Positions 26,380-36,228 of a stretch of 64,000 nucleotides of DNA are shown here, in pieces. The stretch lies in assembly GCA_017555565.1 (NCBI GenBank), contig JAFZGF010000028.1, positions 98,342 to 162,341 on the forward strand, given 5' to 3'. The translations under genes and the position numbers were made by a program. Under the pieces are notes generated by a model. The model had not been told where the DNA came from, ran no database searches, and worked only from the letters and a program-made list of their open reading frames with translations. The first letter of the stretch is position 1. Each line of letters begins with the position of its first letter. The DNA is from Oscillospiraceae bacterium (GTDB lineage: Bacteria; Bacillota; Clostridia; Oscillospirales; Ruminococcaceae).

Positions 26380-28974
26380 TTGGCTAATCTTTCTCCAATG
26401 ATGCAACAGTATATGTCCATCAAAGAAGCCCATAAAGATCACATTGTCTTTTTCAGACTGGGTGATTTTTATGAAATGTTTTTTGACGATGCATTGCTTG
26501 CTTCAAAAGAACTTGAACTCACTCTCACAGGCCGCGACTGCGGTCTGCCAGAGCGTGCCCCTATGTGTGGTATACCATTCCACTCCAGCGAGGCATATAT
26601 ACAGCGACTGCTTGAAAAAGGCTATAAAGTGGCTATTTGCGAACAGACAGAATTGCCACAAAAAGGTAAAACCCTGGTTAACAGAGATGTTATCAGGGTT
26701 GTTACTCCTGGCACAATTATGGAAAACAGTATGTTGTCTGAAGACAAAAATAACTATATTGCCAGCATTTATATAGATAATAATCAGGCAAGCATTTGTT
26801 TCTGTGATATTTCCACAGGTTCAATGCAATCAACTGTTGTGGGCAATGATAATTTTGAAAATAATCTGAAATCAGAAATTTTCAAATATATGCCAAAAGA
26901 AATAATAATAAATACACCTATTCTTAAACTCAAATGGCTTACAGATTATCTGAAAAATATCGTTCATTGTTCTGTGGAATTGATAGACGATGGAGAATAC
27001 AATGATTTTGTAGTAGATGAAACTGTAAGGTCACAGTTTAAAGGCAAAACTTTCAGTATTGAAATGTCCCGCTGTCTTTGGCAGCTGATTAACTATCTTT
27101 CACAGACACAGAAAGTGGGTATAGAAAAACTGGATGCTGTTGACAGTTATTCACAGGATAATTATATGAAATTATCATATACAACAACATCTAACCTTGA
27201 ACTGTTTGAAACTATCCGTTCCAAGGAAAAACGTGGCAGTCTTCTTTGGGTACTGGACAATACCAAAACAAGTTTTGGTAAACGTATGCTGAGAAAAGTT
27301 ATTTCAGCACCACTTATGGATAAAAATGAAATTGATCGCAGACTTGATGCCGTAGAATATTTCAACAATAATCCTATGGTTCGCATGGACGTTCAGACTC
27401 ATCTGAAAAATATTCAGGATATGGAGCGTCTGTGTACACGTGCAGGTTTTGGCAATGCAGGCCCAAGAGATGTGTTTTCTATGTCTCAGTCTATAAAGGC
27501 AATAGCACCGCTGAAAGCAGTTTTATACAAATCTGATAATCGGTTAATCTGTGATCTGAATAATGACATTGATCCGTTGGAAAACCTTGGTGCTTTGCTA
27601 GATCGGGCTATTATTGAAAATCCACCAGCAACAATTAAAGATGGTGGAATAATCAAGGATGGTTTTGATAGCGAAGTAGACCATAACCGCCATCTTGTTA
27701 ATGACAGTATGGAAATTCTTGCAGAAATCGAAGCAAGACTGCGCCGGGAAACAAATATTCCAAAACTTAAAGTAGGATACAACAGAGTATTTGGCTATTA
27801 TATCGAAGTTACACGCTCTTATCTTGATTTGGTGCCGGATAATTTTATCAGAAAGCAGACACTTGCAGGGGCAGAAAGATATGTAACTGAAGAACTGAAA
27901 AATCTTGAAGCAGAAATTCTGAATGCCAACGAAAAACTGCTGGCAAGAGAGAAGCGGATTTATGCACAGCTTCTTAAGGCAATCAGTGATGAAACTGACA
28001 AGATACTGCGCACCACAAAAGCTATGTCCTATATAGATATTCTGGCAGGCTTTTCACAGTTGGCTCAGAAAAATAATTACATAAAGCCTGTAATTTCAAA
28101 TGGCGATAAACTGTATATAAAAGATGGCAGGCATCCTGTTGTTGAGGCAATGCTGAAAGATGATATATTCATTCCTAATGATGCATTGCTTGACTGTGAA
28201 GGAAATCGTGTAAATATTATTACTGGCCCTAATATGGCTGGTAAATCCACATTTATGCGTCAGGTAGCTATTATAGTTGTTATGGCACAGATTGGTTGTT
28301 TTGTTCCTGCAAGAATAGCAGAGATACCAGTTTGTGATGCTATATTCACCCGCGTAGGCGCGTCTGATGACCTTTCCAGCGGTCGCAGTACTTTTATGGT
28401 GGAAATGAGTGAAGTAAGTGAAATTCTTAAAAACGCCACACCTAAGAGTCTTGTTATACTTGATGAAATCGGTAGAGGTACATCAACCTTCGACGGTATG
28501 AGTATTGCCAAAGCGGTTGTGGAATATATACATAGCAAACATAACAGATTGGGCTGCAAAACCCTTTTTGCTACCCATTATCACGAACTTACAGAGATGG
28601 AAGATCAGATTTACGGTATCGTAAACTATAATATTGCTGTAAAAAAACGTGGTGATGATATTACTTTCCTGCGTAAAATTGTTCGTGGTGGAGCTGACGA
28701 CAGCTATGGTATCCAGGTTGCAAAACTTGCAGGTGTACCTGATGCTGTTATTGAAAGGGCAAAGACCATACTGGATGAGCTGGTTTCCAATGCTGAAAAA
28801 GAAAAAATGGCAGTAAGACAGCTTTCATTTGACGATGGTTTTTACTCTAAACCACAGTTTGTTGAGAAGGTTGTTCCAAACGAACTTATTCGGGAGCTCG
28901 AAAAAGTAGATGTAAATGTACTTACACCAATTGAAGCACTTAATATTTTAAATAAACTTAAATCTATGATATAA
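26380..28974 (+). CDS. mutS: DNA mismatch repair protein MutS
   Basis: An 864-aa MutS, which binds base mismatches and signals to MutL. The mismatch-contacting FxE motif is in FFRLGDFYEMFFDDA, Walker A GPNMAGKST begins at residue 616, and Walker B VILDEIGRGTSTFDG and the conserved ATHYHEL follow. Normal length. The start is TTG 26380 with AGAGG upstream. mutL begins 14 nt after the stop. Confidence 0.97.
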   Translation: MANLSPMMQQYMSIKEAHKDHIVFFRLGDFYEMFFDDALLASKELELTLTGRDCGLPERAPMCGIPFHSSEAYIQRLLEKGYKVAICEQTELPQKGKTLVNRDVIRVVTPGTIMENSMLSEDKNNYIASIYIDNNQASICFCDISTGSMQSTVVGNDNFENNLKSEIFKYMPKEIIINTPILKLKWLTDYLKNIVHCSVELIDDGEYNDFVVDETVRSQFKGKTFSIEMSRCLWQLINYLSQTQKVGIEKLDAVDSYSQDNYMKLSYTTTSNLELFETIRSKEKRGSLLWVLDNTKTSFGKRMLRKVISAPLMDKNEIDRRLDAVEYFNNNPMVRMDVQTHLKNIQDMERLCTRAGFGNAGPRDVFSMSQSIKAIAPLKAVLYKSDNRLICDLNNDIDPLENLGALLDRAIIENPPATIKDGGIIKDGFDSEVDHNRHLVNDSMEILAEIEARLRRETNIPKLKVGYNRVFGYYIEVTRSYLDLVPDNFIRKQTLAGAERYVTEELKNLEAEILNANEKLLAREKRIYAQLLKAISDETDKILRTTKAMSYIDILAGFSQLAQKNNYIKPVISNGDKLYIKDGRHPVVEAMLKDDIFIPNDALLDCEGNRVNIITGPNMAGKSTFMRQVAIIVVMAQIGCFVPARIAEIPVCDAIFTRVGASDDLSSGRSTFMVEMSEVSEILKNATPKSLVILDEIGRGTSTFDGMSIAKAVVEYIHSKHNRLGCKTLFATHYHELTEMEDQIYGIVNYNIAVKKRGDDITFLRKIVRGGADDSYGIQVAKLAGVPDAVIERAKTILDELVSNAEKEKMAVRQLSFDDGFYSKPQFVEKVVPNELIRELEKVDVNVLTPIEALNILNKLKSMI

Positions 28975-28988
28975 AGGCAGGGGAGAAG

Positions 28989-30980
28989 ATGGCAGTTATC
29001 AATATACTTGATAAACAAACAGCAGAACTTATCGCTGCAGGAGAGGTTGTTGAACGACCATCTTCTGTGGTAAAAGAACTTGTCGAAAACTCAATAGATG
29101 CCGGAGCAAAAAATATTCTTGTGGATATTGAACGCGGCGGCATCAAAAAAATTCTGGTGCAAGATGACGGCAGTGGTATAGACAGTGAATATGTAAAAAC
29201 TGCTTTTATCAGACATGCTACCAGTAAAATAAGTACAAAAGATGACCTGGATAGTATTGCAAGTCTCGGTTTCCGTGGTGAAGCTCTTGCTTCAATTGCT
29301 TCAGTTTCACATCTTACACTTATTACAAAAACAGAAATGCAGGATTTCGCCATTGAAATAAAACTTTCTGGCGGGGAGGAAACTTCTTTTGAGGTAAAAC
29401 CTTTTGTGACAGGTTCTCGTTTTATGGTTAGAGACCTTTTTTACAACACACCTGCAAGAATGAAATTTTTAAAGAAAGATGCAACAGAAGCAGGATATAT
29501 TCAGGATATTCTTACAAACCTTGCTCTTTCTAAACCGGATATTTCTTTTACATTTGTTAAAGATGGTAAGGAAATATTCCATACAATTGGCGATGGTAAT
29601 CTTCTTAATACTATAGCATCGCTTTTTTCTACAGAGTTTGCAGGCAGTGTTACTGAGGTTGATTACAGTGATGACAAGTATAGAATTACAGGATATGTTA
29701 CTTATCCGCACGCATCACGTCAGTCACGTAATATGCAGTATTCTTTTATAAATTCCAGATTCGTAAAGAACAAGACAATTATTGCATCTGTAGAAAACGC
29801 CTATAAAGGTACTGTAATGGTGGGGAAATTTCCTGGATATGTTCTCAACATTGAGATGCCATATGATGCTGTAGATGTAAATGTTCACCCAGCAAAGACA
29901 GAGGTTCGATTTGCCAACGAAGGTGAAATGTTCTCGACAGTGTATAGAGCTGTAAAAATGGCAATCAGTACAGATGTTACACTTAAACAGTTTTCATTTA
30001 AGCAAAAAACAGTATTTGATATCGAAGAAACACCTGTAAAGCAACAATCCTTTACAGATAATATTGTTGATGAAAGCGTTAAAAAACAGGAAAATATCAA
30101 ATATGATAATTTTTCTATCAATATTTCAGCGCAAAACCAGGAAAAATCTGATAAATATATAGAAAAATATATAATTCCACAGATGAAGGCTGAACAAAAT
30201 AGTTCAGATACCATCTACTTTGAAAGCAGCAGATTTGTTCCATATACTTCCCACACTTCTCAAATTGGACGGTATACATTTGATACCAAGGAATATAACA
30301 ATGTTTCACCCAAAGAAAACTATAAAAATGATAGTTTTTCATTAACTGAAAAAACTGAAATTTTACTCGATGTGGAGAACAAAAAATCGGGTAATATCGA
30401 TTTTATTTCTGCGAATGAAGAACAGATTAATATATTGGGAGAAGTATTCTCGACATATATTATGTGTCAGGTTGGTGAAGAAATTGTTGTAATAGACAAG
30501 CATGCAGCTCACGAAAGAATTCTATATGAACAGCTAAAGAACAACGTCAAGTCTGAGAAGCAGATGTTGCTTGTACCTGCTACTGTTAAACTGTCTGCAG
30601 AAGAGAAAGATGCTATACTTGAAAATTTGCAGCTTTTGGACGAGCAGGGTTTTGAAATAGAAGAATTCGGCGAAAATGGTGTTATTGTACGTGCTATTCC
30701 TATGTATATCACCAGCGAAGATCCTGCAGAGCTTGTTTCTGAAATAGCTTTTAATCTTTCCAACGGGCAAAAAGCAGAATTAAGTGAAAAAATTGACTGG
30801 ATTTTTCATTCTGTTGCCTGCAGGAGTGCTATCAAAGCAGGTGATAAAGCTGAAATTAATCAGCTTAAAAAATTGGTTGCTGACATAAGACAAAAGAAAA
30901 TTCCGCTTTATTGCCCTCACGGCAGGCCTGTTATTATTACTATTACCAAGAAGGAGCTGGAAAAACAGTTTGGCAGATAA
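28989..30980 (+). CDS. mutL: DNA mismatch repair protein MutL
   Basis: A 663-aa MutL. The N-terminal GHKL ATPase shows ELVENSIDAGA, DDGSGI and GFRGEALASI. The variable linker spans about 330-470. The C-terminal domain has the nicking-endonuclease motif as DKHAAHERILYE starting at Asp503, plus CPHGRP, so this is a MutH-independent, nicking type. The ribosome site is AGGGGAGA. The miaA start overlaps its end. Confidence 0.97.
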   Translation: MAVINILDKQTAELIAAGEVVERPSSVVKELVENSIDAGAKNILVDIERGGIKKILVQDDGSGIDSEYVKTAFIRHATSKISTKDDLDSIASLGFRGEALASIASVSHLTLITKTEMQDFAIEIKLSGGEETSFEVKPFVTGSRFMVRDLFYNTPARMKFLKKDATEAGYIQDILTNLALSKPDISFTFVKDGKEIFHTIGDGNLLNTIASLFSTEFAGSVTEVDYSDDKYRITGYVTYPHASRQSRNMQYSFINSRFVKNKTIIASVENAYKGTVMVGKFPGYVLNIEMPYDAVDVNVHPAKTEVRFANEGEMFSTVYRAVKMAISTDVTLKQFSFKQKTVFDIEETPVKQQSFTDNIVDESVKKQENIKYDNFSINISAQNQEKSDKYIEKYIIPQMKAEQNSSDTIYFESSRFVPYTSHTSQIGRYTFDTKEYNNVSPKENYKNDSFSLTEKTEILLDVENKKSGNIDFISANEEQINILGEVFSTYIMCQVGEEIVVIDKHAAHERILYEQLKNNVKSEKQMLLVPATVKLSAEEKDAILENLQLLDEQGFEIEEFGENGVIVRAIPMYITSEDPAELVSEIAFNLSNGQKAELSEKIDWIFHSVACRSAIKAGDKAEINQLKKLVADIRQKKIPLYCPHGRPVIITITKKELEKQFGR

Positions 30981-31905
30981 AAATAAAATAATTGTTATAT
31001 GTGGTCCTACTGCCAGTGGAAAAACAGGGTTGTCTCTTTTGCTGGCTCAGCAGCTTAATGGTGAAGTTATTTCAGCTGATTCTATGCAGATATACAGAAA
31101 TCTCGATATAGGCACAGCAAAGGCTACAAAAGAAGAGCAGAGCATTGCACCCCATCATCTTGTTGATATTCTGGATCCGGATGAACCATATAACGTACAG
31201 CAGTTTGTAGAAATGGCCGGTCAGGCTATAGAAGATATATGCTCACGTGGAAAAACCCCAATTATAGCTGGCGGTACAGGCCTGTATATAGAAAGCCTTT
31301 TAAATGGTATAAAATTTTCTGATCAGCCTGATAATTCACGGATAAAGGCAAATCTTCAACAGGAACTGACAGAAAACGGCATAGAATATATGTATAATAT
31401 TCTCAAAGAAATTGATCCTGAATATGCTGCTACTGTACATCCAAACAATACTGTAAGAGTTTTAAGGGCTATAGAAATTTATCGACTTACAGGCAATACA
31501 ATGTCCCGGCAGCTGGCGAATTCAAAACCTTCAGAAAAACCCTATGATTACCTTATCATTGGTCTGAATTATACCGACAGACAGAAGCTTTACGATAATA
31601 TAAACAAGCGAGTTGATATTATGGTGGATGATGGCGTACTTTCAGAAGCGGAATATGTATACAAAAATAAAGAAACTTTTAAAACATGCGTAAGTGCCAT
31701 TGGATATAAGGAATTTTTCCCATACTTTGAGGGAGACAGTTCATTGTCTGAATGTATAGATAAGTTAAAGCAGGCATCAAGAAATTATGCCAAGAGACAG
31801 CTTACATGGTTTAAAAGGATGAAAGATGTAAACTGGCTTTACATCGATAAAGATGACTATAAAGATATGGCGCTTTGTTCGGCCAAAGAATTTTTAGGAA
31901 AATAA
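30970..31905 (+). CDS. miaA: tRNA dimethylallyltransferase
   Basis: A 311-aa enzyme that transfers a dimethylallyl group to A37 of tRNAs reading UNN codons, supplying the substrate of MiaB. P-loop GPTASGKTGLS is at the N-terminus, then DSMQIYRNLDIGTAK and the GGTGLY motif near residue 100. The start is TTG 30970, overlapping mutL by 11 bp, with AAGGAG about 12 nt upstream. Having miaA and miaB in one gene series is notable but not unique. Confidence 0.95.
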   Translation: MADKNKIIVICGPTASGKTGLSLLLAQQLNGEVISADSMQIYRNLDIGTAKATKEEQSIAPHHLVDILDPDEPYNVQQFVEMAGQAIEDICSRGKTPIIAGGTGLYIESLLNGIKFSDQPDNSRIKANLQQELTENGIEYMYNILKEIDPEYAATVHPNNTVRVLRAIEIYRLTGNTMSRQLANSKPSEKPYDYLIIGLNYTDRQKLYDNINKRVDIMVDDGVLSEAEYVYKNKETFKTCVSAIGYKEFFPYFEGDSSLSECIDKLKQASRNYAKRQLTWFKRMKDVNWLYIDKDDYKDMALCSAKEFLGK

Positions 31906-31908
31906 TAT

Positions 31909-33147
31909 ATGAATATTCAGGAAAACGAAAGAAGACCCAAAAAGAAGAAAAATTATAAAGGGTTGTTTTTGGCATTTGTATTTTTAGGTGTATATATCTT
32001 TTTACAGATGTATCTTGTAAATGCCAATAAAGTAACCACTATTAAGGCTACTGAGGGTTATATAAATGACAGTATTATTTCCCAGGGCATAGTTTGCAGG
32101 GAGGAATCCATACTGTTTAATAAAGCAGGTGGGGTTGTTGATTACCTTGTAAACGATGGTGAACGCGTTTCAAAAGGTAGCATTGTTGCCAATACATATC
32201 CTTCATATTCAGACATAGAAAAAATAATATACCTGAGAAACAGACAGGATAATCTGGATGATATCAATGCTGCCACTGGATATATTGATGGCAATATGCT
32301 GGATATTTCACAAACCAGAAAACAGCTTACTGCCCAGATGGCACAGCTTGCTCATATTTATACCGCTCAAAATTATGGCAGCGCTATGGATGATTTGACT
32401 GAAATTACACTCAGTCTCAATAAAATAGGTGTTGCAACAGGACGTATCAATAGCTTTGCCACTGCAAAATCTCAACTTGAAAATGAAATAAATACTGTTT
32501 CGGATGGCATACAGCCGCCTTTGGCAGCGCTGTATACTTCTCATACAGGATATTTTATAAAAAATGTAGATGGTTATGAAGATATTGCAACTGTATCAAA
32601 TATCGTTTCGAAATCCTATGAAGAAGGAATGGAGATCATTGAAGGATATTCTTCTTCTCCGGACAATAACCGGTATGGTAAAATTGTAACCGATTATAAA
32701 TGGTGTATCTGTACATATGTGGATACAGATCTTGCGCAAAATCTCAAAGAAGGAAAAACAATCAGCATTTCACTGAAAATAAACGACAATATTTTCAATA
32801 AAGCAACTGTCGAAAAAATAGTTGATCTGGGAGATAAATCTCTTGTTGTCATTGAATGTACAGTTATGGATGAATACAGTGCCTCTGTAAGAATCACTGA
32901 TTGTGAGGTTCTTTTCAAACAGTATAAAGGTATTAAAATACCTAAATCTGCCATTCATTTTATTGATGGACAGATGGGCGTTTATGTGAATTTTTCAAAT
33001 ATAGTATATTTCAAAAAAATAAGTCCTACATTTGAAGATGATAATTACGTCATAGTTCCAAAAACAATAAATGATAACAATCAGGTAGAAATGTATGATT
33101 CAATTATAGTGAAAGGAAGAAACTTGTACGATGGAAAATATTTATAG
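31909..33147 (+). CDS. HlyD-like membrane-anchored adaptor protein
   Basis: A 412-aa protein with one N-terminal membrane segment (about 18-37) after a basic KKKKNY stretch. A lipoyl/barrel-sandwich hybrid follows (SQGIVCREESILFNKAGGVVDYLVNDGERVSKGS), split by a coiled-coil insertion (about 100-190). This is the layout of HlyD/periplasmic adaptor proteins, but no ABC or RND partner is nearby. The position between miaA and yggS recurs in Oscillospirales genomes as I recall, hinting at an envelope or division role. The gene overlaps yggS by 17 bp. Confidence 0.75.
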   Translation: MNIQENERRPKKKKNYKGLFLAFVFLGVYIFLQMYLVNANKVTTIKATEGYINDSIISQGIVCREESILFNKAGGVVDYLVNDGERVSKGSIVANTYPSYSDIEKIIYLRNRQDNLDDINAATGYIDGNMLDISQTRKQLTAQMAQLAHIYTAQNYGSAMDDLTEITLSLNKIGVATGRINSFATAKSQLENEINTVSDGIQPPLAALYTSHTGYFIKNVDGYEDIATVSNIVSKSYEEGMEIIEGYSSSPDNNRYGKIVTDYKWCICTYVDTDLAQNLKEGKTISISLKINDNIFNKATVEKIVDLGDKSLVVIECTVMDEYSASVRITDCEVLFKQYKGIKIPKSAIHFIDGQMGVYVNFSNIVYFKKISPTFEDDNYVIVPKTINDNNQVEMYDSIIVKGRNLYDGKYL

Positions 33148-33841
33148 TTATGTAGCTGAAAATGTAAAAAGAGTTCAGGATGAAATAAATGAAGTATGTG
33201 CCAAATATGGTCGCAATCCTGAAGATGTTATACTTATGGGTGTGTCCAAAACTCAGCCGGTTGAAAAGCTGGAGGTTGCATTTAATGCAGGTATAAAACT
33301 GTTCGGTGAAAACAGAGTTCAGGAACTTGTACAGAAAGCAGATTTCTTTTCTTCACACAATGTTCCTTGCCATATTATAGGTACACTCCAGACAAATAAA
33401 GTTAAATATCTTCCTCCGCTCACTGATACTATTCAGAGCGTTAACAGCCTTAAACTTGCCAATGAAATAGAAAAACAGTACGGAAAAGCAGGTAAAAAAG
33501 CAAATATCTGTCTTGAAATCAATATCGGTGATGAAGACAGCAAAAGCGGTATTCCTTACGGACAGGCTATGGAGCTTGTACATCAATTGTCAGAATATAA
33601 AAACCTTACAGTTAAAGGTCTTATGTGTATTCCACCTATAGATGCTACTGAAGAAGTAAGAAAGTATTTTGCACAGATGCACAAATTATTTGTTGACATA
33701 TCCAGCAAAAAATTGGATAATATAGACATGTGTATACTGTCTATGGGCATGTCCGGTGACTATCCATGGGCTATAGCTGAAGGCAGTACTCTTGTGCGTG
33801 TAGGTACAGGAATTTTCGGACAGAGAAATTATAATTTATAA
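33131..33841 (+). CDS. yggS: YggS/PLPBP pyridoxal phosphate homeostasis protein
   Basis: A 236-aa single-domain PLP-binding barrel protein. The PLP lysine lies in GVSKTQP, and HFIG-type (CHIIGTLQTNK), GLMCIPP, SMGMSGDYPWAI and VRVGTGIFG motifs are conserved. It buffers pyridoxal phosphate and has no known catalysis. It starts inside the end of the HlyD-like gene and is followed by sepF, the usual Gram-positive neighbour order. Confidence 0.94.
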   Translation: MENIYSYVAENVKRVQDEINEVCAKYGRNPEDVILMGVSKTQPVEKLEVAFNAGIKLFGENRVQELVQKADFFSSHNVPCHIIGTLQTNKVKYLPPLTDTIQSVNSLKLANEIEKQYGKAGKKANICLEINIGDEDSKSGIPYGQAMELVHQLSEYKNLTVKGLMCIPPIDATEEVRKYFAQMHKLFVDISSKKLDNIDMCILSMGMSGDYPWAIAEGSTLVRVGTGIFGQRNYNL

Positions 33842-33858
33842 TACATAAGGAGTTTATT

Positions 33859-34329
33859 ATGGGTATTTTAGATAAAGTAAAAGGCGCATTCGGTATTGAC
33901 GAAGAAGAATTTGACGATGATGAACTGATGGAAGAAGAGGAAGAAACAGTTGCAGTTGCTGAAAACACTTTCAAAGCTGATTTTACACAGAATGTAACAG
34001 TTGCTCCATCACCAGCAAAAAAAGAAAGAAATGTTTCACTTTCTTCTCTGCCACAGCTTCAGGTTGTTCTTGTTAAACCTGAAAGATTTGAAGAAGCCAG
34101 CGATATTGCTGACAGCCTCAATGCAAAGAAAACAGTTGTTCTTAACCTGGAATCAGCAAGCAAAGAAGTTGCAAGACGCCTTGTTGACTTCCTTTCCGGT
34201 GTTGCTTATGCAAACCAGGGCAATGTTCAGAAAATTGCAAACTCTACATTCCTTATCACTCCATACAATGTAGATATTTCTGGTATCGGCCTGCTGGATG
34301 ATATTGATACACAGGGAGCACTGTATTAA
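33859..34329 (+). CDS. sepF: Cell division protein SepF
   Basis: A 156-aa SepF. A short N-terminal amphipathic helix (MGILDKVKGAFG) binds membrane, an acidic linker follows, and the C-terminal globular domain (about 65-150) shows VVLNLE and RLVDFLSGVAYA. It bundles and anchors FtsZ filaments at the septum. AAGGAG precedes the ATG with 7-nt spacing. Its downstream partners ylmH and divIVA keep the classical cell-division order. Confidence 0.95.
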   Translation: MGILDKVKGAFGIDEEEFDDDELMEEEEETVAVAENTFKADFTQNVTVAPSPAKKERNVSLSSLPQLQVVLVKPERFEEASDIADSLNAKKTVVLNLESASKEVARRLVDFLSGVAYANQGNVQKIANSTFLITPYNVDISGIGLLDDIDTQGALY

Positions 34330-35100
34330 TTGAGAGGTTTTATTCCACCACAAAATCAGGAAGAAACAGTTTTTTGCAAGAAAGCATCATCAATTTGTGA
34401 AAAAGCTGAAAGGATGCATATCAAAGCTTTTTCTACATTTCTTGATCTAAGACAAAAGGAGCTGTTTATATCTCAATTCAATAAATATTCAGGTATAAAA
34501 CTTGAATTTTATTCTGGATTCGAGGGCGATTGTGAACGAGTAATTGCCTGCGTATTTGATGAATATGACCAGGTGTTCAGTTATGATTATCCGATATGCA
34601 TTCTAAAAAGCGAGATAAAAGGTGATGACAAGCTGACTCATCGAGATTTTCTTGGCGCGCTTATGAATCTTATGATAAAGCGCGAATATATCGGTGATAT
34701 AATTGTTGAAGATAATTTGTGTTACATATCCTGCCATAATCATATGGCTCCAGTTGTAATTGGAGAGTTGAAGCAGGTTAAGCGCAGCAGTGTGGATTTT
34801 GATTACTGTGATGATACAGTTATATATCAAAGGGTGTATTCACAGCAGAAAAGTGTGACTGTTGCATCTATGAGAATAGATGCTGTAATCAGTGCTGTAC
34901 TGAATTGCAGCAGAAACGAAGGCAGCAGCTACATTAAACAGGGCAATGTCTCAACAAACCATTTATTGGTAAAACATTCTGATTTTGAAATTATGAATGG
35001 GGATGTTATAAGCATCCGAGGAAAAGGAAAATATAGGATTTCCTTTGACGGTAATAAAAGCCGAAAAGACAGATTTTTTATAACTTATTATAAATATTAG
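34330..35100 (+). CDS. ylmH: YlmH-type S4-domain RNA-binding protein
   Basis: A 256-aa protein with an N-terminal YlmH-specific region (RQKELFISQF near 40) and a C-terminal S4 RNA-binding domain (about 180-245, VASMRIDAVISAVLNCSRNE). YlmH-type proteins associate with stalled ribosomal complexes and lie in the division cluster of Gram-positives. It starts at TTG directly after the sepF stop codon, with GGGAG about 10 nt upstream, indicating tight coupling. Confidence 0.92.
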   Translation: MRGFIPPQNQEETVFCKKASSICEKAERMHIKAFSTFLDLRQKELFISQFNKYSGIKLEFYSGFEGDCERVIACVFDEYDQVFSYDYPICILKSEIKGDDKLTHRDFLGALMNLMIKREYIGDIIVEDNLCYISCHNHMAPVVIGELKQVKRSSVDFDYCDDTVIYQRVYSQQKSVTVASMRIDAVISAVLNCSRNEGSSYIKQGNVSTNHLLVKHSDFEIMNGDVISIRGKGKYRISFDGNKSRKDRFFITYYKY

Positions 35101-35112
35101 GGGGAAATAAAT

Positions 35113-35718
35113 ATGTTTACAGCAGATGAAATCCGCCAGATTACTTTTGAAAAAGTTATGCGCGGTTACAGACCTGAGGATGTAGAATCCTTTATGGAAA
35201 ATATTGCTGATGAATTTGAAGCACTTGAAAAAGAAAAGAAAGACCTTGAAGAAAAACTTTATCTTCTTGCTGAAAAAGTAGAACAGTATAAAGCAGAAGA
35301 AGAAAGCATCAAAACAACTCTCATTAATGCACAGCGCCTTGGTGAAAGCATTGTTTCTGACGCCAGAGTAAAAGCAGATAATGTTATCAGAGAAGCTACA
35401 ATCAAGAAAAATGATATTATTTCCTCTGCTTACAATGAAATTGAAGGTACAGAAGAAGTTCTTAATAAACTCAGAAGAGAAGTTAGCGATTTTAAACGTA
35501 ATATTCTCAGCCTTTATAAAACACATATTGAATCACTCAGCAATCTTCCGGAAGAAAAAACAGAAGAAGTTGCTGTTGTCGAAGAAGAAAAAGAACCTGA
35601 AGTTCAGCCAGTAGAACAGGTTGTTGAAGAAGTGGTTCAGGAAACTGTTTTGGTTGAAGAAACAGTTCAGCCTGAAGATAAATTCAGAAGCGTTTCTTCA
35701 CTTTTTAGCGAAGAATAA
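35113..35718 (+). CDS. divIVA: DivIVA-family polar/septal protein
   Basis: A 201-aa coiled-coil protein. The N-terminal membrane-binding domain (about 1-60) has FEKVMRGYRPEDVESFM, matching the DivIVA signature. A long coiled coil (30-145) follows, then an acidic Glu/Val/Gln-rich tail (EEKEPEVQPVEQV region). It marks curved membrane at septa and poles. The ribosome site is AGGGGGA. A terminator follows the gene and closes the sepF-ylmH-divIVA group. Confidence 0.93.
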   Translation: MFTADEIRQITFEKVMRGYRPEDVESFMENIADEFEALEKEKKDLEEKLYLLAEKVEQYKAEEESIKTTLINAQRLGESIVSDARVKADNVIREATIKKNDIISSAYNEIEGTEEVLNKLRREVSDFKRNILSLYKTHIESLSNLPEEKTEEVAVVEEEKEPEVQPVEQVVEEVVQETVLVEETVQPEDKFRSVSSLFSEE

Positions 35719-35723
35719 ATTAA

Positions 35724-35754
35724 GAAGATTAGCGCTTTGCGCTAATCTTTTTTG
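35724..35754 (+). terminator. Intrinsic terminator between divIVA and lspA
   Basis: AAGATTAGCGC and GCGCTAATCTTTTTT with a 3-nt loop. Confidence 0.85.
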
Positions 35755-35766
35755 TAGGAGATAAAT

Positions 35767-36228
35767 TTGATTAAAAATATTTTATTTACTGCTGTTTTGA
35801 TATTTGTTGATAGATTAAGTAAAGTTATGGCGGCGAAATATCTGGCAGACGGTACAGTGATGACTGTTATCCCATATTTTTTAGGCCTCAGATATTTGGA
35901 AAATACTGGTATGGCTTTCAGTATGTTAAGCGGTAAAACAGTTTTCCTCGCAGTTATAACCGCAGCAGCCCTTATAGTTATGGCCTATTTCCTGTTTGTT
36001 AAAAATTATGGTGAAAGATTTGAACATTTTTGCTTTATTCTTATTTTTGCAGGTGGCGTAGGCAATTTGATTGACAGAGTTTTTCAAGGCTATGTTATAG
36101 ATTATTTTGAATTTTTATTTATGGATTTCGCTATTTTCAATGTAGCTGATGTTTATGTTTGTGTAGGTGTAGGATTATATGCGATTTACACTTTTTATAC
36201 GGAATTTTACAAAAAGGAAAACAAATAG
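35767..36228 (+). CDS. lspA: Lipoprotein signal peptidase (signal peptidase II)
   Basis: A 153-aa polytopic membrane aspartyl protease that removes signal peptides from diacylglyceryl-modified prolipoproteins. Four hydrophobic segments and the conserved blocks are present: NTGMAFS, GNLIDRVFQGYVIDYFEF and FNVADVYV with the catalytic aspartates. It starts at TTG after GTAGGAG. It overlaps the rluD-like start by one base (TAGTG). Confidence 0.95.
   Translation: MIKNILFTAVLIFVDRLSKVMAAKYLADGTVMTVIPYFLGLRYLENTGMAFSMLSGKTVFLAVITAAALIVMAYFLFVKNYGERFEHFCFILIFAGGVGNLIDRVFQGYVIDYFEFLFMDFAIFNVADVYVCVGVGLYAIYTFYTEFYKKENK

Noticed and set aside
36159-36227. N-terminal extension of the RluD-like protein
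   Set aside because: It lies wholly within lspA, has no ribosome site, and the GTG at 36228 gives the standard N-terminus.
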